Origin: Flavobacterium sp. ASW18X
GTDB lineage: Bacteria > Bacteroidota > Bacteroidia > Flavobacteriales > Flavobacteriaceae
Assembly: GCF_005144745.1 (NCBI RefSeq)
Contig: NZ_SWKK01000015.1
Span: forward strand, 1-64,000
DNA length: 64,000 nucleotides
Reading direction: 5' to 3'
Below are positions 59,041-64,000 of this stretch, piece by piece. The notes below the pieces were generated by a model. It saw nothing but the letters and a program-made list of their open reading frames with translations. It did no database searches and had not been told where the DNA came from. Position 1 is the first letter of the stretch. The number at the start of each line of letters is the position of its first letter. Made by a program: the position numbers and the translations under genes.

Positions 59041-60444
59041 TTAATACCTACTTTCTCCCAGGTATTTTTCTAGTAAGGCATTAAATTCTGGCATAATTTT
59101 TAACAGTGCAGTATGTTCCACATTATAAATTGCTTGTTTGTCTTTGTACCCTATTTTCAACAATTCTTCTAAATAATAAATAGCGGTACCATAATCTTCG
59201 TTCTTAGCGCTTATAGATACTACATTTAGATAATTTTGTGCATTCTCCGGCTCAATAATCGTTTTAATCATATAGGTAATGACCAAGGCTTCTTCATCAG
59301 GAGAATCAGATAATGTTAGCACATCTATTTGGTAATCTGCCAAAGCATTTACATACCCTTTTAATCTTAGCGCCATTTGCCGCTCTAATTTATCTTGCCC
59401 TTGTATTTGCTTATCTAACTCGTTCATTTTAAACAACCACCACCCTAGATTATTATAATTATAAGTTAGAACGTCTTCTTCTAAATAGTAAGCAAAATCC
59501 TCTCTTTTTAAATTCTCATTAAAACGTAATGATTCAAATTGACGTTTTTGAGACCTGTAGGTACTTATCTTTCTTAAATCGCGTTGCAAACGTTTTAGCG
59601 AATCTACATTCATAAAAGGTCTATATAGCGACTGCATTTCTTGTAGAATCCTATCTGCCATTAAATAATTCTGTTGAGACATTTCTGACCTAAAAGCCAT
59701 CTCATCTTTTTTGTAATAAGCAATAGCCTTTGCGGTATCTCTTGCTTTATAACCTTTAGCCATAGCCAACAACTCAAAATAAGATAGCGCACGTGCTACA
59801 TCATCCATTTTTAATTCGCCATCTGCTCCATCGTAAAAAATAAAATTATTCGGTATTCTGTAGCCATTTAGTAATTTTTCCTCCTCTACTATAGTTGCAT
59901 AATTATAATTCTCTCTAGAAGTAAGCCCAACGTAATGATAATTATTCTTACTACTTAATACTTCTACATTTGCCAATGATGTGTGTATCCCTAAAACTCC
60001 TTTAAAATCTTTAATCAAAACTGGCACTAGAGATGCAAAACGACCACCCTCTCCAAAACCAGCAACATATATGGCAGAACGATTAATAGGTAAAGTATTA
60101 ACAACAGTCTCTAAGGCATTTTTAACCTCTAAAATATTATCCGCAATAGCCGCTTTTGAACTTAAGCTATTGGGCGCAACCAAAATATAACCTTTACTTT
60201 CTGCTATTGGAGCCAGTTGCCTTAACTGCTGACTTGCATTCTTTTTTAAATCGGTCACCATTAACAAAGGCCATGTAGTTTTTGCCTCAAAATCGTTAGG
60301 CAGATATAAGGAAAAATCTTCTGCAATAGAATCATTTACCACAATGGAATCCATCACTTTACCTTTAACAAGTTTTATGTCTTGAGCCATTATCATCTGT
60401 GAGATGACAACTGCAATAACCAAAGCCGCGTATTTTTTCACCAT
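59041..60444 (-). CDS. Exported alpha/beta-hydrolase-like protein lacking the nucleophile, with helical C-terminus
   Basis: 467 residues from the ATG at 60444: signal peptide about 1-20 (VVISQMIMAQ), an alpha/beta-hydrolase-like domain (about 21-215), then a long helical, TPR-like region (about 230-467, with EDYGTAIYYLEELLKIGYKDKQAIY). In the hydrolase domain the nucleophile elbow reads YVAGFGEGGRF, that is GxGxG, with Gly where the catalytic Ser should be. It is therefore probably a non-catalytic, ligand-binding protein. The carrier family (esterase/phospholipase-like) is recognisable, but the precise role is unknown. Confidence 0.65.
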   Translation of the reverse strand: MVKKYAALVIAVVISQMIMAQDIKLVKGKVMDSIVVNDSIAEDFSLYLPNDFEAKTTWPLLMVTDLKKNASQQLRQLAPIAESKGYILVAPNSLSSKAAIADNILEVKNALETVVNTLPINRSAIYVAGFGEGGRFASLVPVLIKDFKGVLGIHTSLANVEVLSSKNNYHYVGLTSRENYNYATIVEEEKLLNGYRIPNNFIFYDGADGELKMDDVARALSYFELLAMAKGYKARDTAKAIAYYKKDEMAFRSEMSQQNYLMADRILQEMQSLYRPFMNVDSLKRLQRDLRKISTYRSQKRQFESLRFNENLKREDFAYYLEEDVLTYNYNNLGWWLFKMNELDKQIQGQDKLERQMALRLKGYVNALADYQIDVLTLSDSPDEEALVITYMIKTIIEPENAQNYLNVVSISAKNEDYGTAIYYLEELLKIGYKDKQAIYNVEHTALLKIMPEFNALLEKYLGESRY

Positions 60445-60486
60445 ATTTTTACAACCACAAAAACCTAGCCAGAACATAGACTTAGT

Positions 60487-60939
60487 TTATTTTTTTATTC
60501 TTGTTAGTAATTGATTGGATACTACATTAGACAACACAATGTGCGTACGCGCCTCCCCGTACACAATTAACTTATCTATAAAAGTTTCTAAATGTTTTTG
60601 GTCCCGTATTACTACTTCCATAATAATATTTTCGTTCCCTGTTATGCGATAACAATTACGCACCTCTTCAAAACTTTTGACATGTTCTAAAAAGGGTTTT
60701 AGCTTACCCACAAAGGCTCTTAAGGTTACCATTGCTGTAAGTTGATATCCTAACTGACTGTAAGAGATATTAACGTTATAACCTTCTATGATACCAAGGT
60801 CTTCCATTTTCTTTATCCGCTCTGCCACGGCTGGTGACGTTAAGCCTACTTTACGACCGATATCTGCATAACTTGCCCGTGCATTTTCTTGTAAACAAAG
60901 CAAGATTTCAACACTTAGCTTATCTAATTTATTTTTCAA
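60487..60939 (-). CDS. Lrp/AsnC family transcriptional regulator
   Basis: 150 residues: an N-terminal HTH (about 5-60, SVEILLCLQENARASYADIGRKVGLTSPAVAERIKKMEDLGIIEGY, read in pieces) and a C-terminal RAM effector-binding domain (about 70-140, with VRNCYRITGNENIIMEVV). It should sense an amino acid and control nearby or distant genes. Its target is unknown. It is 42 bases upstream of the hydrolase-like gene, in the same orientation, and divergent from the gene at 61059. Confidence 0.92.
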   Translation of the reverse strand: MKNKLDKLSVEILLCLQENARASYADIGRKVGLTSPAVAERIKKMEDLGIIEGYNVNISYSQLGYQLTAMVTLRAFVGKLKPFLEHVKSFEEVRNCYRITGNENIIMEVVIRDQKHLETFIDKLIVYGEARTHIVLSNVVSNQLLTRIKK

Positions 60940-61058
60940 ACCTAATTCTGCTTAATAAGTTATTTTCTAAAGCCTTTTTAAATAATTGCTTTAAAAACTA
61001 AAGATAATCATTTTAAAAATGGAATTATCTTTAGACTACCAATTTAGTAGGGTAATTA

Positions 61059-61463
61059 ATGGAACAGAATAGTTACAATTCTTTAGCTGTATATAAAAAA
61101 TCGATTGCATTGCGTGATTTGAGTAGTGCAATTGCACTATACTTTTCTAAAGATAATGATGCCTTTACCCTAACTAAAACTGCCGGTCTAAGACATGTTA
61201 TTGCGAATAGTTTGGTTACAGATGCATCATTAATTTCTACCTCCATACAGAAAGCTTACGAAACTAGTTGCTTCACTTCTAGAATCAATACTATGAAACA
61301 CATCAGTATTATGACTAGAAATATTTTATCTTATTGTAACGGTTTAGAACAAGACGGAATTAAAGAAAAAGAATATATATATCTTTTGAGAAGAGAAATT
61401 AAATTATTTAGACGTACTTTTAAGCAATGGAGAAAATCTTTAGTAAATAGTAAAAATGACTAA
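61059..61463 (+). CDS. Four-helix-bundle-like protein, function unknown
   Basis: 134 residues, all helical, no signal peptide, basic at the end (LFRRTFKQWRKSLVNSKND). NSLAVYKKSIALRDLSSAIALYF, the 'L-x-V-Y-K-K-x-I-x-L' start, resembles the rRNA-intervening-sequence / four-helix-bundle family, but the usual NIAEG motif is replaced by TSIQKAYETS. A specific function cannot be stated. It is divergent from the Lrp gene (119-base gap) and convergent with the mutase gene. Confidence 0.5.
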   Translation: MEQNSYNSLAVYKKSIALRDLSSAIALYFSKDNDAFTLTKTAGLRHVIANSLVTDASLISTSIQKAYETSCFTSRINTMKHISIMTRNILSYCNGLEQDGIKEKEYIYLLRREIKLFRRTFKQWRKSLVNSKND

Positions 61464-61484
61464 CCTAGGTGTTTATTAAATACT

Positions 61485-61516
61485 AAAAAGGCTTCAAAAA
61501 ATTTTGAAGCCTTTTT
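61485..61516. terminator. Bidirectional terminator between the helical-protein gene and the mutase gene
   Basis: Perfect 15-bp stem AAAAAGGCTTCAAAA/TTTTGAAGCCTTTTT with a 2-base loop. Confidence 0.92.
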
Positions 61517-61542
61517 TATTTTTGAAGCTCAATACTTAAACT

Positions 61543-64000
61543 TTACATGTTTCTACGATACTGCCCTCCTACTTGAAACAACGCTTTAGTAATTTGACCT
61601 AAAGAACAATATTTAGTCACTTCCATAAGCGCCTCAAAGGTATTGTTATTATCTATAGCTGTTTGCTGTAATTGCTGCAGCAAAGCTTCCGCCTTTTCTT
61701 CGTAAGCAATATGCAAATTATTCAGGGTGGATATTTGAGCTTCTTTTTCATCCTTTGTAGCTCTAATTACTTCTTGTGGCAATACTGTTGGACTACCCTT
61801 AGAACTTAAGAATGTATTCACACCAATAATAGGATACTTGCCAGAGTGTTTCAGGTTCTCATAATGCAAGCTTTCTTCTTGTATTTTAGAACGTTGATAC
61901 ATGGTTTCCATAGCACCTAAAACACCGCCTCTCTCTGTAATTCTATCAAACTCTAACAACACAGCTTCTTCTACTAAATCTGTTAGCTCTTCTATAATAA
62001 AAGAGCCTTGTAACGGGTTCTCGTTCTTAGCTAAACCTAATTCTTTATTTATGATAAGCTGTATGGCCATAGCTCTGCGTACAGATTCTTCTGTTGGTGT
62101 AGTAATAGCTTCATCATAAGCATTGGTGTGCAGCGAGTTACAATTATCATAAATAGCATATAAGGCCTGTAACGTGGTGCGGATATCGTTAAAGTCTATT
62201 TCTTGAGCATGTAAACTCCTACCAGAGGTTTGTATGTGGTACTTTAACATTTGTGCTCGTGGACCAGCCCCGTACTTTTCCTTCATGGCTTTTGCCCAAA
62301 TACGCCTGGCAACCCTACCAATAACAGCATACTCTGGGTCTATTCCGTTAGAGAAGAAAAAAGATAAATTAGGACCAAATTTATCTATATCCATCCCTCT
62401 GCTTAGGTAATATTCTACATAAGTGAATCCATTAGACAAGGTAAAGGCCAATTGTGAAATTGGGTTTGCACCTGCCTCCGCAATATGATACCCAGAAATA
62501 GAAACCGAATAGAAATTACGAACTCCATTTTCTATAAAATACTCTTGCACATCCCCCATTAAACGAATTGCAAATTCAGTAGAAAAAATACACGTGTTTT
62601 GTGCTTGGTCTTCTTTTAAAATATCTGCCTGAACGGTTCCCCTAACCTGTTTTAATGTTGATGCTTTTATTGTATTATAAACGTCTGCTGGCAACACTTG
62701 ATTCCCCGTAACCCCAAGTAACATTAGTCCTAAACCATTGTTCCCTTTTGGTAAATCGCCATTATAAGTTGGCACAGCCATACCCTTTTCCTTATAGATG
62801 GCAGCGATTTTTGACTTTACTTCTTCTTCCAAGCCCTGCTCCTTAATATATTTCTCACAATTTTGGTCTATAGCAGCATTTAGAAAATACCCTAACAACA
62901 TAGGCGCAGGCCCATTAATCGTCATACTCACAGAAGTCATGGGGTCACTTAAATCAAACCCAGAATATAATTTCTTAGCATCATCTAAGCAACAGATAGA
63001 AACCCCTGCATTACCAATTTTACCATAAATATCTGGCCTGTAATCTGGGTCATTTCCATAAAGCGTTACCGAATCAAATGCCGTAGACAAACGTTTAGCC
63101 GGCATATCTAGACTAACGTAATGAAACCTTCTATTGGTGCGCTCTGGACCACCTTCCCCTGCAAACATACGGGTTGGATCTTCTCCTTGTCTTTTAAAAG
63201 GATATATACCAGCTGTGTACGGAAACTCTCCAGGAACATTCTCTTTATACATCCATAAAAGAATATCTCCCCAAGCTTTATACTTTGGCAAGGCAACTTT
63301 TGGAATTTGGTTATGAGATAATGAGGTAGTGTGTGTTTCTATTTTAATTTCCTTGTCTCTAACTTTAAAACTAAAAATTGGGTCTTTATAACGTTTCAAC
63401 TGGTTTCCCCACTGCATTAAACGTTCCCAATTTCTTGGCAGCAAATCCATCTTTACGCGATCAAACTCAGCCAGTAAAAGTTGTAAAAGCTCTTTATTTT
63501 CTTCTTGAACTATAGCCGAAAGTTTATTTACAGCCAATCCGTTAGGTTCTAGAAATTCTGTCTCTTCCAACTCTTTTTGCCCTCCTACAACAGAAAGTAG
63601 CGTCTTGTAAATACCGTATAGTTTTTGAGCTATATGTGCTTGCTTTTCAGCTTCTGTTTCGTAGCCCCTATTGCTTTCTGCAATTTCTGATAAGTACCTA
63701 CTACGAGCTGGCGGAATAATAAATTTCTTTTCGCTTAAACCCACTTCCAACTTAGTTTTAGAAATTAAACCAGCTTTTGCCTTTGAGTTCAAAACCTCCA
63801 TGATAGAAGTATACAAACGGTTCATTCCTGGGTCGTTAAATTGAGAAGCGATTGTTCCATAAACTGGTAAATCTTTTTGGTCTATATCCCAAAGATTGTG
63901 ATTACGCATGTACTGCTTACGAACATCTCTCAATGCATCTTGAGCACCCCGTTTATCAAACTTATTTATTGCCACTAAATCTGCAAAATCTAGCATATCT
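61543..64000 (-). CDS. icmF: Fused acyl-CoA mutase (IcmF, GTPase-mutase), C-terminal part, cut by the window end
   Basis: The frame runs off the window edge. The visible 819 residues start inside the MeaI-type G3E GTPase domain with the G4 motif NKFD (about residue 11 of the visible part). A linker follows ([21 protein letters not shown]), then the large adenosylcobalamin-dependent mutase domain with [44 protein letters not shown] and [17 protein letters not shown]. The order (B12 domain, GTPase, mutase) is that of the isobutyryl-CoA mutase fused protein. Substrate: isobutyryl/n-butyryl-CoA or a similar acyl-CoA; methylmalonyl-CoA is the alternative. The N-terminal cobalamin-binding domain must lie beyond 64000. 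Confidence 0.85.
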   Translation of the reverse strand, partial: DMLDFADLVAINKFDKRGAQDALRDVRKQYMRNHNLWDIDQKDLPVYGTIASQFNDPGMNRLYTSIMEVLNSKAKAGLISKTKLEVGLSEKKFIIPPARSRYLSEIAESNRGYETEAEKQAHIAQKLYGIYKTLLSVVGGQKELEETEFLEPNGLAVNKLSAIVQEENKELLQLLLAEFDRVKMDLLPRNWERLMQWGNQLKRYKDPIFSFKVRDKEIKIETHTTSLSHNQIPKVALPKYKAWGDILLWMYKENVPGEFPYTAGIYPFKRQGEDPTRMFAGEGGPERTNRRFHYVSLDMPAKRLSTAFDSVTLYGNDPDYRPDIYGKIGNAGVSICCLDDAKKLYSGFDLSDPMTSVSMTINGPAPMLLGYFLNAAIDQNCEKYIKEQGLEEEVKSKIAAIYKEKGMAVPTYNGDLPKGNNGLGLMLLGVTGNQVLPADVYNTIKASTLKQVRGTVQADILKEDQAQNTCIFSTEFAIRLMGDVQEYFIENGVRNFYSVSISGYHIAEAGANPISQLAFTLSNGFTYVEYYLSRGMDIDKFGPNLSFFFSNGIDPEYAVIGRVARRIWAKAMKEKYGAGPRAQMLKYHIQTSGRSLHAQEIDFNDIRTTLQALYAIYDNCNSLHTNAYDEAITTPTEESVRRAMAIQLIINKELGLAKNENPLQGSFIIEELTDLVEEAVLLEFDRITERGGVLGAMETMYQRSKIQEESLHYENLKHSGKYPIIGVNTFLSSKGSPTVLPQEVIRATKDEKEAQISTLNNLHIAYEEKAEALLQQLQQTAIDNNNTFEALMEVTKYCSLGQITKALFQVGGQYRRNM

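Noticed and set aside
1-64000. CRISPR arrays, tRNA genes, insertion sequences, prophage
   Set aside because: No regularly spaced repeats, cloverleaf-like sequences ending in CCA, transposase, integrase or phage structural genes were found on either strand.

Overview
This 64 kb window comes from the chromosome of a low-GC bacterium of the Bacteroidota, most likely a marine member of the Flavobacteriaceae. The evidence is the many lineage-typical families (DUF3276, DUF4856, DUF1573, DUF6268, DUF6686-like, a long NusB, a DnaJ with a reduced zinc finger), promoters of the Bacteroidota type (TTG about 19 bases before TAnnTTTG), and genes without strong Shine-Dalgarno sites. The genus cannot be named from the sequence. 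No rRNA, tRNA, CRISPR array, prophage or insertion sequence is visible.

Layout. 1-7.3 kb: an N-terminally damaged secreted adhesin-like protein, an M48 metallopeptidase, an ABC drug/lipid-type transporter pair and uvrB. 7.3-14.6 kb: hsp20, small stress-type proteins, sucC, a Lon-N protein, lysA, a thioredoxin-like protein and guaB. 14.7-22.3 kb: an iron-acquisition region, with a DUF6686-like gene, a small tandem zinc-finger-like protein, and an operon on the minus strand of DUF4856 lipoprotein, imelysin-like lipoprotein, full-length vitamin-K-dependent gamma-carboxylase homologue (HTTM), FecA-like TonB receptor and haem-binding CxxCH protein. The operon promoter and the DUF6686 promoter share an almost identical Fur-like dyad. 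22.3-38.6 kb: HMG-CoA lyase, LysE exporter, pyrD, pepT, nusB-DUF1573-yajC, an ABC exporter, a PUR-like protein, an M14 peptidase, PlsC, a BASS transporter, peroxiredoxin-type proteins and a YfiT protein. 38.6-43.2 kb: two tandem micro-proteins, a cyclophilin-FKBP fusion, an M28 peptidase, PPK2 and an orphan protein.

43.2-52.7 kb: a five-gene minus-strand envelope operon (ABC ATPase, ABC permease, MscS channel, DUF6268 outer-membrane protein, sigma-54 response regulator without a DNA-binding domain), then grpE-dnaJ, a TIGR01777 protein, mnmD and a DUF4920 lipoprotein. 52.8-58.3 kb: ilvE, a MazG-like protein, small membrane proteins including a third copy of the micro-protein family, crcB, and a nitrogen block (P-II, Amt, porin). 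58.3-64 kb: a DUF1684 lipoprotein, an alpha/beta-hydrolase-like protein that has lost its nucleophile, an Lrp regulator, a four-helix-bundle-like protein and the C-terminal part of a fused acyl-CoA mutase (IcmF) that runs off the window.

The most interesting signals are: (1) the gamma-carboxylase homologue, with its key Lys and His retained, inside an iron operon; (2) a dispersed family of 27-59 residue single-span membrane micro-proteins; (3) a shared Fur-like operator pair; (4) a shared 13-base motif in front of both heat-shock transcription units; and (5) a dense set of cis-elements before the P-II/Amt genes. All function calls come from reading the translations and recalling families; no search was run.
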